Source: CAZWDL01 sp964632995 (GTDB lineage: Bacteria > Bacteroidota > Bacteroidia > Chitinophagales > Saprospiraceae). From it: DNA of 22,787 nt. The stretch's first letter is position 1, and every line of letters starts with the position of its first letter. Below are positions 6,460 to 13,619 of the stretch, piece by piece. Both the position numbers and the translations under genes were made by a program. The stretch lies in contig CAZWDL010000116.1 in NCBI GenBank assembly GCA_964632995.1, positions 1-22,787 of the forward strand, in the 5' to 3' direction. A model generated the notes under the pieces. It ran no database searches. It saw nothing but the letters and a program-made list of their open reading frames with translations, and was not told the DNA's origin.

Positions 6460-7503
6460 TTATCGTTGTGCATCGGCGATGAGCTGTTCGTATTCCGGAG
6501 CGATATTATTCATGTATCTAAAAAAGGAGCCCAGGTATCGCTTCAGGTAATTCCGGGATTTTTTGGAGAGGTAGTCACATGCTTCAATGATCCGGTATAA
6601 TTCCTCTTTTTGGGACTGGAAATCAGCGAAGGCTTGTTGAAGTACTGCGGCGTCATGTTCGAAGCCGAGATAAACGCGTTCCCGTACCGATTGGATGCCC
6701 AATGAGGCCGGAAGCCGCACATAGTGGGGGTCGACAAAGCCCGAAAAGTCAAAGTCATAGGGCACGAGATAGTATTTCCCCCCATCCCGGGGTTTGAGCA
6801 TTTTTAGGTTTTTCAGTATCCTGACCGACCAGTCGGCGTTGCCGATCATGAACTGGAAGAGATCCAGGCGCACCAGATATTGCTGATCAAAGCTATCCTG
6901 AGGCATGGAGTAGCAGTCTTCACACAGCTTGCTGTCATAGCGGTCGGCCAGTTCTTTTTCATCCTCGATAATGATGCCGTAGTGGGTCATGGTTTTTCCC
7001 GTGGCTGAATCAGTATATTTGACTTCCACCAATTGGGTCCGGTAGCTGATGCTGAAGAGTTCGTGGAATAACTTGTAGGCGACATACTCCCGCAGCAGGT
7101 AGTCCTCTCCCCGCCAGTTGCCGAAGCAGTGTGTGACGAGTTTGAGGTTGTTGTGTTTTTTTAGCCCTCTTTCTTCCAGGTCATCTTTATAGAAATTGAT
7201 TTTCAGCGGTGGGAAATCGCAGGTCATCCGCCGGTAACGGCCGCGAACATTTAACTCAATATCCCAGCTTTCCCGGCTGCCGTCTGCAGCGGTAAAATGA
7301 AAGGTTGCCGGAAACTCTTCCTCATCGCGGCGGTGAGCTTCTACCTCCTTTATATTGAATTCCAGCTCTATGGTTTTGAGTGTCAGCCCTTCTTCGTAGA
7401 GTAGGTCAAAGGCTGTATTCGTGGAGTCGGGGGCACTGCTGAGTAGAACGGGAAAACCGAGAGTAAGAAGCAGGAGTGTGTGAAAGGAGTGGTAATGTAT
7501 CAT
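6460..7503 (-). CDS. Secreted CotH-like kinase-fold protein (copy B)
   Basis: A 347-residue paralogue of the gene at 5318-6322, in the same orientation with 137 bases between them. The N-terminus (MIHYHSFHTLLLLTLGFPVLLSSA) looks like a signal peptide. Shared blocks include VRGRYRR (87-92), PPLKINF, LKLVTHC, LLREYVAYKL (137-146), YRTQLVEVKY, YGIIIEDEKELA, CEDCYS (194-199), MIGNADWS (219-226), PYDFDFSG (248-255) and a C-terminal LSKKSRNYLKRY helix. The same divergent CotH-type reading applies. Identity to copy A is moderate and spread over the whole length, so the pair arose by an old tandem duplication rather than recent amplification. A shared substrate or a paired role is plausible but not shown. 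Confidence 0.75.
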   Translation of the reverse strand: MIHYHSFHTLLLLTLGFPVLLSSAPDSTNTAFDLLYEEGLTLKTIELEFNIKEVEAHRRDEEEFPATFHFTAADGSRESWDIELNVRGRYRRMTCDFPPLKINFYKDDLEERGLKKHNNLKLVTHCFGNWRGEDYLLREYVAYKLFHELFSISYRTQLVEVKYTDSATGKTMTHYGIIIEDEKELADRYDSKLCEDCYSMPQDSFDQQYLVRLDLFQFMIGNADWSVRILKNLKMLKPRDGGKYYLVPYDFDFSGFVDPHYVRLPASLGIQSVRERVYLGFEHDAAVLQQAFADFQSQKEELYRIIEACDYLSKKSRNYLKRYLGSFFRYMNNIAPEYEQLIADAQR

Positions 7504-7752
7504 TCGTTTTTAAGGTATTGATTCAAATGTGGGGCGAAAATAGTCTGCGGCGCCATCTTTTTAGGTAAATCAATAAAAAACACCGACCCATGTGGAAATA
7601 TATTTTTAACAGCCGAAGATGAACCTTGCTCTATGGGCAACGCAAACGACAAGAGGCATCGAATCCTCTATCCGCCTTATAAAGGTACGAAAAAAGCCCC
7701 GCAGGAAATCGGACAGGAACTTAACGCCGATTCCCTTGCTGGTCAAGCCGAC

Positions 7753-8022
7753 TCATTCCTCCGGCACATAGGGCTCAATTACCTGCAAATACTCTTTACA
7801 GCGTTGCGCCATCTGCCGGCCGTAGAAAGAACTGGCCGGTAATTCAGCGATGATATCCTGCGCGCGCAGGAGCAGGCGCCTCATTTGCCCAAAGGCGCTT
7901 TGCAAAGTAGCCTCATCCGTTTCCTCATATACGTTTTGATAGAGAGCGGCCGCCTGATTGATAAGGGCGTTTACGTGTAGTTCCCGCTGCCAGTTGTAGA
8001 GCGTATCGGTGTATCGTCGTGC
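7753..8022 (-). pseudogene. In-frame continuation of the transglutaminase-like gene beyond a TAA stop
   Basis: Immediately after the TAA that ends the frame at 8023, the same frame stays open for 89 codons (ARRYTDTLYNWQREL... to the TGA at 7753). Its composition is normal for a protein (amphipathic helices; AFGQMRRLLLRAQDIIAEL) and it has no start codon of its own at the beginning, so it reads as the C-terminus of the upstream protein. A sequencing error, a real nonsense mutation or stop read-through would each explain it. Downstream, 7504-7752 (249 bases) holds no gene I can support; a CCGATTTCC/GGAATCGG stem near 7700-7735 followed by a minus-strand T-run may be a weak terminator. Confidence 0.6.
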
Positions 8023-8940
8023 TTATTCGCAGTGCTCGATTACCCGGGATTGCAAGCTTATCAAGGTGTCTAGAGAGCGATCCGGCGGTAATTGGTCGAT
8101 ACTGTCAGTCAGGTCACCGGCGTAGTCCATGTATATATGGCCTAATTCGCGGCGGTTATCATCGGTGGGATGAAAGTCGTAGGCTTTGCGGGCCTCCCAC
8201 AGGCGTTGTTCACTGCGCGGCAGGGACCGCCAGTGCCGGATGCTGTCGGCAAAGTGAAAATTGCCATTGCCACGGGCAAGGTGGACGCTGATGGAGTCGG
8301 CAGGCTGTTGAAAAGTAGCGACGTCAACCGGCCGTCCGAGCAGTTGCCACATCGGAACCTGTGGAAGATGGTTGAGCACGAATTGCTCCGGAGCGGTCAG
8401 AAAATAGGTTTCGCGTTCCGTTTGCACAAATTGATTGCCGCGTTGTACCTGGCTGGCGCCCCAGGTAGCGTCGAGCAGGCGCCACCGGTCTTTGAGCCGG
8501 ATGGCGTTCCAGGCGTGGTCGGGATGCTGCACATTGGGGGATGTGGTCAGTGTGCCTTTGCTGTACCCCGAGACGACCTCGCAGTCCAGGCCGGCACGGG
8601 CGCACATGGCTTTAAAGAGCTGGCTGTAACCAAAACAAATCGCCTGCTGCCGGCGCAGGATGTCGGTGTTATTTCGGTTAATGCGCTGCCGTCCGGAGCG
8701 GAAAGCGTCCTCATCGTAGCGAATGTGGTGAGTGATCCAATAGTAAATGGCACGGGCCCGCTCCACTTCGTTTTCCGCTTTGGAAATCAGGTAATCGGTT
8801 AGCGCCGGCAGCTCCTGAATAAGATCTTTTGGAGCACGCCGGGCGTGCCGGTCAATAGCTTCGAAATCTGCCGGCGACTCCTGAGTGCGTCCGGGAAGAA
8901 AGGATAAAAGCAATAAAGTCAGAAACCAGTACCTTTGCAT
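8023..8940 (-). CDS. Secreted transglutaminase-like protein, probably C-terminally truncated
   Basis: From the ATG at 8940 the product is 305 residues; a GTG at 8958 would add six. The N-terminus (MQRYWFLTLLLLSFLPGRTQ) is a signal peptide. A transglutaminase-like core (PF01841 type) follows: ARAIYYWITHHIRYD, then the nucleophile in QQAICFGYSQLF (Cys102), the histidine in DHAWN (His142) and the aspartate in WRLLDATWG (Asp157). All three residues of the Cys-His-Asp triad are present. Such proteins may be peptidases or transglutaminases acting on periplasmic or secreted substrates. The C-terminal part (SIDQLPPDRSLDTLISLQSRVIEHCE) is a helical stretch that continues past the stop in the same frame, so the natural protein was probably about 395 residues. 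The catalytic domain is whole, so the short form might still work. Confidence 0.85.
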   Translation of the reverse strand: MQRYWFLTLLLLSFLPGRTQESPADFEAIDRHARRAPKDLIQELPALTDYLISKAENEVERARAIYYWITHHIRYDEDAFRSGRQRINRNNTDILRRQQAICFGYSQLFKAMCARAGLDCEVVSGYSKGTLTTSPNVQHPDHAWNAIRLKDRWRLLDATWGASQVQRGNQFVQTERETYFLTAPEQFVLNHLPQVPMWQLLGRPVDVATFQQPADSISVHLARGNGNFHFADSIRHWRSLPRSEQRLWEARKAYDFHPTDDNRRELGHIYMDYAGDLTDSIDQLPPDRSLDTLISLQSRVIEHCE

Positions 8941-9089
8941 GATAACGTTCTTTTTCACAGCTGGTTGGTATATTTACAGCGCAGGAGCCCGAAAGGTTCC
9001 GGCAGAGGAGGCTCTGATTGCCTAGCGGAGATTAGTAGAAAAAGATCGCGCTCTGGTAGGAATAATTAGAGCGATTGCCAAAGAGGAAT

Positions 9090-9111
9090 TAATCTGTTCC
9101 TCAACAGATTA
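9090..9111. promoter_or_regulatory. Perfect 9-pair inverted repeat upstream of the M15-like gene
   Basis: TAATCTGTT (9090-9098) and AACAGATTA (9103-9111) are perfect inverted repeats around CCTC, 57 bases before the start at 9169 in a divergent intergenic region. It may be an operator or a leader hairpin; there is no T-run to make it a terminator. Confidence 0.4.
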
Positions 9112-9168
9112 TCCATTGAAAATCAACGTCCGTCCAGGCGCTAATTTACAAACCTGACGATCGAGCCT

Positions 9169-9816
9169 ATGCGAACCTTTTTACTTCAAATCGCGAAATT
9201 GCTTTTCCTGCTCCTTTTGCCCTTTGTGGCGCTCATCCGGGGCAGTGTTTTCTTTCACGAGCAGTACCACCTCAACGGTTGGATGGCGCTGTTGGGCGGC
9301 GTCGGCGTCAGTGCAATGATTATTTTCATTTATATGGTGTATTGGCAAGGCAGCATGGCCGGCAAATTGGGCGCCGCCCGTAGTTTGCGCCGCCGCTACT
9401 GGTTATCCGTATCTCTGGTACTGGTGTACTGCTTCCCGGGACTGTTGTACCTCTCGGCCACCAACGCCAAACACGAAGAGGTGCGCAGCGAATACCACAG
9501 TCTGCATCCTATCCTGCGGCTGGGTATCAGCACCCTGGTCTTTCTCGATCAGGACCTGTTGCTTACCGACGCCAACCGCTTTCCCGATGATTACCGCCGC
9601 ATGGGGCTCGCCACTAAAAGTCATTCCTTGCACTACCGGCAGCGCAGCGGCTTCGCCCATGCCGTCGATATCAGAACGATTGGTCACCATGAACTCCGCA
9701 ATCGGCTTGTCGAAACCTACTTCCGGATAATGGGCTTTCGCACGCTTCGCCACCTGGGTACCGCCGATCACCTGCACGTCTCGCTGATGAGTCACGACCG
9801 GCCGGGAGGAATATAG
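9169..9816 (+). CDS. Membrane protein with C-terminal M15 peptidase-like domain
   Basis: The 215-residue protein has three hydrophobic segments (about residues 5-25, 37-58, 78-97), then a soluble C-terminal domain of about 110 residues. That domain carries DANRFPDDYRRMGLA, then SLHYRQRSGFAHAVDIRT (H155, H164, D167) and TADHLHVSL (D200, H201, H203). The order SxH...GxAxD...DHxH resembles the zinc site of M15 peptidases (D-Ala-D-Ala dipeptidase or carboxypeptidase, endolysin type), although the H-to-D spacing is longer than usual. If so, it would act on cell-wall peptides outside the membrane. The transmembrane part precedes the enzyme, which is unusual for the family, and I cannot assign it firmly. 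Confidence 0.55.
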   Translation: MRTFLLQIAKLLFLLLLPFVALIRGSVFFHEQYHLNGWMALLGGVGVSAMIIFIYMVYWQGSMAGKLGAARSLRRRYWLSVSLVLVYCFPGLLYLSATNAKHEEVRSEYHSLHPILRLGISTLVFLDQDLLLTDANRFPDDYRRMGLATKSHSLHYRQRSGFAHAVDIRTIGHHELRNRLVETYFRIMGFRTLRHLGTADHLHVSLMSHDRPGGI

Positions 9817-9837
9817 GAAAGCTTGACCTTCAGTTTT

Positions 9838-10782
9838 TCAAACCGTGTAAAACATTTCGGTGTATAAGGCGGAGGGGATGAGCTTGTTGATTGGGTTGCC
9901 GTTGCGGTCAGTCAGAATATTTTCCTGCTTGAGCCACTGTAGAAATGCCGACCACTTTTTTGGTCGCATGCTTCCCCATGGTTTTTCCTTTTCGCGATAG
10001 TACGGTGTGATGTAGCGCTGGCTTTCCACAACGAAATCTTGGTCTTGCAGACTGGGATGGCGAGCCGTTTCGATGAGGAGCTCGGCGGCGTCTTCGGGAT
10101 GTGCTTCGGCCCATTCAAAACCACGGCGGGTGGCGGCGAGGAAGTTCTCGGCAAGCTGTCGGTTTTCATGGAGAAAGATCTCGTGGGCGAGCAATACGGG
10201 GCTGTATCCATAGGGGATGCCATAGTCTTCCATCCGGAAGGCATTGAGCCCTATGCCGCGTCGGCGGGCTTCCACACCCTCCCAGGGCAGGAATACCCAG
10301 GTGGACTCGGCTTTTCCTTCCAGCAAGGTATTCCAGATACCAAGCATGGGAGGATTGATGATTTCAATATTTCCCATCCCACCATCGTTACGAATCATTT
10401 GTCTGACAATATGGTCCTCAAAGCGGGCGTCATAAGAGGCGTAACGCTGTCCGTCGAGCTTTCGAGGCCGGTCGATGCCGGAATCTTTCAGCGTGACGAT
10501 AGCGCTGGCGTCACGCGCCAGAATGGCGGCTACCGCAACAAGGGGAACCGAAAGCTCCGTGGTGCGGTAACTAATGATACTTTCCGTAGGGGCAATACCG
10601 AATTCTACCTGCCGGGAGGCCACCCGCCGGGCAGGGGTGGTCTTGTAATCATCGACGTCCGGGGATATGATATCCAGTATGATACCGGCTTCCAGGTAAA
10701 ATTCCTTGGCCAGGGCAACATAAAATCCGGTGTGATTGGTATTGGGCGTCCAATCCAGGGCAAGTCGTATAGTGGAATGCAT
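9838..10782 (-). CDS. THI5/NMT1-family (SsuA/ThiY-like) binding protein without signal peptide
   Basis: The 314-residue protein begins MHSTIRLALDWTPNTNHTGFYVALAKEF, the hallmark opening of the NMT1/THI5-like family (PF09084), which includes the pyrimidine-binding protein ThiY. VEFGIAPTESII and the LDGQRYASYDARFEDHIVRQMI block are the usual lobe elements of a periplasmic-binding fold. The ORF has no signal peptide or lipobox, so the protein is probably cytoplasmic. Fungal THI5 has a catalytic histidine (His66 in yeast) and a CCCFC motif; this protein has SIISY at the equivalent region and no such cysteine cluster, so a suicide HMP-P synthase role is unlikely. No thi genes or ABC transporter genes adjoin it. 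It lies 94 bases downstream of the pyruvate kinase gene in the same orientation. Confidence 0.85.
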   Translation of the reverse strand: MHSTIRLALDWTPNTNHTGFYVALAKEFYLEAGIILDIISPDVDDYKTTPARRVASRQVEFGIAPTESIISYRTTELSVPLVAVAAILARDASAIVTLKDSGIDRPRKLDGQRYASYDARFEDHIVRQMIRNDGGMGNIEIINPPMLGIWNTLLEGKAESTWVFLPWEGVEARRRGIGLNAFRMEDYGIPYGYSPVLLAHEIFLHENRQLAENFLAATRRGFEWAEAHPEDAAELLIETARHPSLQDQDFVVESQRYITPYYREKEKPWGSMRPKKWSAFLQWLKQENILTDRNGNPINKLIPSALYTEMFYTV

Positions 10783-10876
10783 AGGTGACTTTTTTCTCTA
10801 TGACAAGAAGGGAGGGATTATGTTCGCCGGAAAGCAGCTGAAAATATTTCCGCTCCTGCTTATCGAGCCCTACGCC

Positions 10877-12706
10877 TCACTCGCCCATCTCTGCAGTCCT
10901 TAGTTCCGGCAGCATAGGCGCATTTTTGTCCTGGTAAGGCGCCAGGTTTTTGAGGATAGTATCCAGCAGCTGTATGGCCTGCCGGATATAGGGGCCTTTG
11001 TTGAGCATGACGCAATCGGCGCGCTGGGCCATAGCGGCGTCGGTGATTTCGGCGCGGGAGGGTATCCCGCGTTTGGCGAGGTTTTCTAGGACCTGGGTGG
11101 CCCAGATGTCGGGCAGATGCGCGGCCCGGCAGAGAAAGAGGATTTCTTCCTGTACGCGGCCGATGTTGGTCCAGCCCGCTTCGATGGCCAGGTCGCCGCG
11201 GGCGATCATGACGCCGACAGGGGAGACCTGCATTGCCTCGAGTAAAATATCGGTGAGATTATTAAAGCCGCGCTGGGTTTCAATTTTCAGGATGATGCCG
11301 AGGCGGTCACGGGCGCCGAGGCGGTCGATTTCTTCAATCAGCTCGCGCACGTCCAGGGCGCTGTTGACGAAAGAGAAATTGACGACATCGGCGTGTTGGG
11401 CGACAAACTCAAGGTCCCCGCGATCCTTCTCGGTCAGGCCGCTGATGTGCAGGTCGCTGTTGGGCAGGTTGATCCCCTTATCGGCGCGCAGCTTACCGCC
11501 TTTGGCGGGCGTCTGTCGTATCTCAATTAACATTTCTTCCGGTGAGACCTCGCGGATGACACCTTCGATCTTTCCGTCGTCGAAGAGGATGGGTTCGCCG
11601 GCTTTCACCTGGGAGAAGACTTCCTCGGAAGTACAGGAAATATGGGCGGTGGACAGGACATCGCCGTGTTCATCGTAGCGGGCCGGTTCCCCTGGCTCGG
11701 TAGAGGGATGCAGGCGGAGCAGGTCACCGGGGTGTAATTCGATGGCCAGATCGCGCGGAGGCAGTTCTCCTACCTGGACAAAGGGGCCATTCATTTTTTT
11801 ATCGAGAAAAAGCAGGGCGCTGCTTTCCAGGTAAGTGGTGCGGGTGACCTGGCCGATGAAGCCGCCGCTTTCTTCCCGGACGACTTTGATGATGCGCTTT
11901 TTTTCCCGGGCATCGCGCAGGTAGAGGGTCATGCCTGCTTGCAGTTCCTGCAGGTGCCTGCTCGTCATGGGCAGATGTGGGAGGCTGGAGTGCGGCCGTT
12001 CGCTGATCCATACTTCCAGGGGCTGGACGATGCGGCCGCGCACATCTTTTTTCGGCCGGTACTTGCGTACCTTCGGCCCCCGGTCGAGGGGGCCGGTTCT
12101 GATTTTGGGACCACCCAGATCCATACATATTTTCACCTGCCTGCGCAGCTTGTCCGAAGCTTTCCGGATGTTATCGATCATTTGCTTCCAGGTGGCGGCA
12201 TCGTCGTGGGCGCAGTTGATCCGCGCGCAATTCATACCGCAGAAGACCATATCGTGCACCAGCTGGTAGTTGACGGCGGCTTCGGTGGGCAAGGTAACCA
12301 TGATACGGGCCCGGCGGCCTTTGGAGCGGTAGCCGAGCAGTGCTTTGGCGTTGGTTTTGTGCAGCTTTTTGCTCTTTTTAGGAGAAAGGCCGGCCTTGGC
12401 CGGCCGCAGTTTACCTTTTTTGACGTAAGCTTCCAGAATGCGTTTGGTGTTATGCAGGCTGGCCATGACATGTGCTTCGGCTTTGGCGAGACGCGAGAGC
12501 CCCATATTGCCGAGCTTTTTTTGCAGATCGCTGATGTCGCTCATTCGCAGCGCACGGTAGTGGACCAGGTTGCAGGCGCTTTTCCTCAGGGAAGGATGTA
12601 TACGCTCCAGTTGGCCGGTATATTGTTCCTCCAGCGCCTGGGCGCGTTCAATGATTTCGTCGATCTGGGCAATCATCGCCTGGATCCTTTCTTGTTTTTT
12701 ACTCAT
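10877..12706 (-). CDS. Pyruvate kinase-like protein, long N-terminus, no C-terminal domain
   Basis: A 609-residue protein. Residues 1-130 form a helical, basic N-terminal extension. The pyruvate kinase core then begins (RARIMVTLPTEAAVN). Catalytic parts are present: R162 and N164 (ARINCAH), DLGGPKIRTG (196-205), FDDGKI (375-380), KGINLPNS, LTEKD (424-428), K474-I-E476, ARGD (502-505) and ATQ (536-538). The usual SGETA loop reads NKGPY (569-573) and the allosteric C-terminal domain is absent. The B domain is enlarged (about residues 206-408, usually near 100 residues). At K+-site positions (rabbit S76, T113, E117) the residues are A166, L197 and K201, the pattern of K+-independent enzymes. It may have pyruvate kinase activity, or may be a relative with another role. 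Confidence 0.85.
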   Translation of the reverse strand: MSKKQERIQAMIAQIDEIIERAQALEEQYTGQLERIHPSLRKSACNLVHYRALRMSDISDLQKKLGNMGLSRLAKAEAHVMASLHNTKRILEAYVKKGKLRPAKAGLSPKKSKKLHKTNAKALLGYRSKGRRARIMVTLPTEAAVNYQLVHDMVFCGMNCARINCAHDDAATWKQMIDNIRKASDKLRRQVKICMDLGGPKIRTGPLDRGPKVRKYRPKKDVRGRIVQPLEVWISERPHSSLPHLPMTSRHLQELQAGMTLYLRDAREKKRIIKVVREESGGFIGQVTRTTYLESSALLFLDKKMNGPFVQVGELPPRDLAIELHPGDLLRLHPSTEPGEPARYDEHGDVLSTAHISCTSEEVFSQVKAGEPILFDDGKIEGVIREVSPEEMLIEIRQTPAKGGKLRADKGINLPNSDLHISGLTEKDRGDLEFVAQHADVVNFSFVNSALDVRELIEEIDRLGARDRLGIILKIETQRGFNNLTDILLEAMQVSPVGVMIARGDLAIEAGWTNIGRVQEEILFLCRAAHLPDIWATQVLENLAKRGIPSRAEITDAAMAQRADCVMLNKGPYIRQAIQLLDTILKNLAPYQDKNAPMLPELRTAEMGE

Positions 12707-12723
12707 GCGGAAAGGAAATTTGA

Positions 12724-12754
12724 TAAACTTATACTGTGCCCAGATGCATACATA
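12724..12754 (-). promoter_or_regulatory. Candidate promoter for the pyruvate kinase gene
   Basis: On the minus strand TATG (12751-12754) is followed by exactly 19 bases and then TAAGTTTA (12724-12731), that is 3 of 4 and 5 of 6 fixed positions of the -33 TTTG / -7 TAnnTTTG consensus. The predicted start lies only about 12 bases before the ATG at 12706, a short leader. This would give the gene its own promoter besides any read-through from the HD gene. Confidence 0.35.
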
Positions 12755-12783
12755 AGGTAAGTTTTTTCTTTTAAAATTAAAAC

Positions 12784-13356
12784 TCAGCGGGATTCCTGAC
12801 CGTTCGTTATTTGAAAAGCGCGGCGGGCCTCCTCGACAGTTTGGTCAAACCAGGCTTCCAGCTGCCTGTTAACCCCTCTGATCTGATTGACGACTTCTAC
12901 GGCGTTCGTCACGTAGTACTGCTTTTTCTCCAGCGGCCATTCGACAGGGTAATCGATTAAATCCCGTATGTTGCTGGCTTTATCCGCAATGCGTATCTTT
13001 TTAGCGGGGGTCGACAGCGCCGGCGCGGTTTCTACTTGCCGGCGCTTACGTACCTCGTAGGGCAATTCCATGTCGTCGGTCAGTTCGGAGACGATAGCTG
13101 CTGTGCGGGGAGTAAAGCGGCGGGACAGCTCGGCTTCGGTGATATCGGTATCCTCGATAATATCGTGGAGGATGGCGGCAAGTAACAGCTCGGGATCATC
13201 CTCCTCTCCAATGCGGATGAGCGCATGGGTTACTTTCAGCAAATGATTGATATAGGGAAGCCGGTCGTAGCCACTGCGCCGGAGGTATTGGTGTTTTTCG
13301 GCGGCCAAGGTCAGGGCATCAAATAGAATGTTGTTGTTTAAAGTTTGTTCTGTCAT
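12784..13356 (-). CDS. Small alarmone hydrolase-like HD protein (Mesh1/SAH type)
   Basis: The 190-residue protein aligns in motif order with the single-domain (p)ppGpp hydrolases related to Mesh1 and to the HD domain of RelA/SpoT. Metal ligands are H38 (PYINHLL), H64 and D65 (LHDIIED) and D125 (IADKASNI), with the catalytic pair E68 and N129. RRxxxDRLPYINH and the RKRRQVETAPALSTPAKKIRIADKA block also fit. There is no synthetase or TGS/ACT domain, and length matches family members of about 180 residues. The product would hydrolyse ppGpp, or possibly NADPH as reported for animal Mesh1, in the cytoplasm. It is the first of a co-directional trio with the pyruvate kinase and THI5-like genes, spaced 77 and 94 bases apart, so co-transcription is likely but not proven. 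Confidence 0.9.
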   Translation of the reverse strand: MTEQTLNNNILFDALTLAAEKHQYLRRSGYDRLPYINHLLKVTHALIRIGEEDDPELLLAAILHDIIEDTDITEAELSRRFTPRTAAIVSELTDDMELPYEVRKRRQVETAPALSTPAKKIRIADKASNIRDLIDYPVEWPLEKKQYYVTNAVEVVNQIRGVNRQLEAWFDQTVEEARRAFQITNGQESR

Positions 13357-13564
13357 GTAGCCAGGGACTTTTTTTGAACCAGCGGGAAAAGATAGTATTT
13401 TTTTGCTTCTTTGTCATTTTAACCCGGAAGCTGGTATTTCGTTGAAAAGAGGCCGAATTAACAGTGCAGAATTTAGTTCCCGGCGCATTAGCCAGGGCAT
13501 AGCAGAGGGAAAATGATTAGAAGCCATCTCAAAAATATCCTTTGAGCTTCAAAAGTGAAATCTT

Positions 13565-13595
13565 TTTGTATTGCTTCAGTTCTTCCGTAACTTAG
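13565..13595 (+). promoter_or_regulatory. Bacteroidota-type promoter of the cyclase gene
   Basis: TTTG (13565-13568), a 19-base spacer and TAACTTAG (13588-13595) match the -33 TTTG and -7 TAnnTTTG consensus with one mismatch in ten fixed positions and the exact spacing. The expected start is near 13601, about 19 bases before the ATG at 13620. It is the clearest promoter in the window. Confidence 0.65.
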
Positions 13596-13598
13596 AAG

Positions 13599-13612
13599 CG
13601 TTGTATACAACG
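13599..13612. promoter_or_regulatory. 14 bp perfect palindrome at the cyclase transcription start
   Basis: CGTTGTATACAACG is its own reverse complement. It overlaps the predicted transcription start and ends 7 bases before the cyclase ATG. It fits a repressor operator placed to block initiation, but could also form a leader hairpin. I see no second copy near the divergent HD gene. Confidence 0.5.
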
Positions 13613-13619
13613 ACAGCAT

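Noticed and set aside
7633..7842. Plus-strand 69-codon frame
   Set aside because: Partly antisense to the in-frame continuation of the transglutaminase-like gene; no domain and no promoter.
8170..8802. Plus-strand 210-codon frame
   Set aside because: Antisense to the transglutaminase-like gene, which has a signal peptide and an intact catalytic triad.
9838..10782. True THI5-type HMP-P synthase
   Set aside because: The region matching the catalytic His of yeast THI5 has no histidine, and no CCCFC motif is present.
10039..10788. Plus-strand 249-codon frame
   Set aside because: Antisense to the THI5/NMT1-like gene, which has clear family motifs.
11939..12760. Plus-strand 273-codon frame
   Set aside because: Antisense to the pyruvate kinase-like gene, which carries the catalytic motifs.
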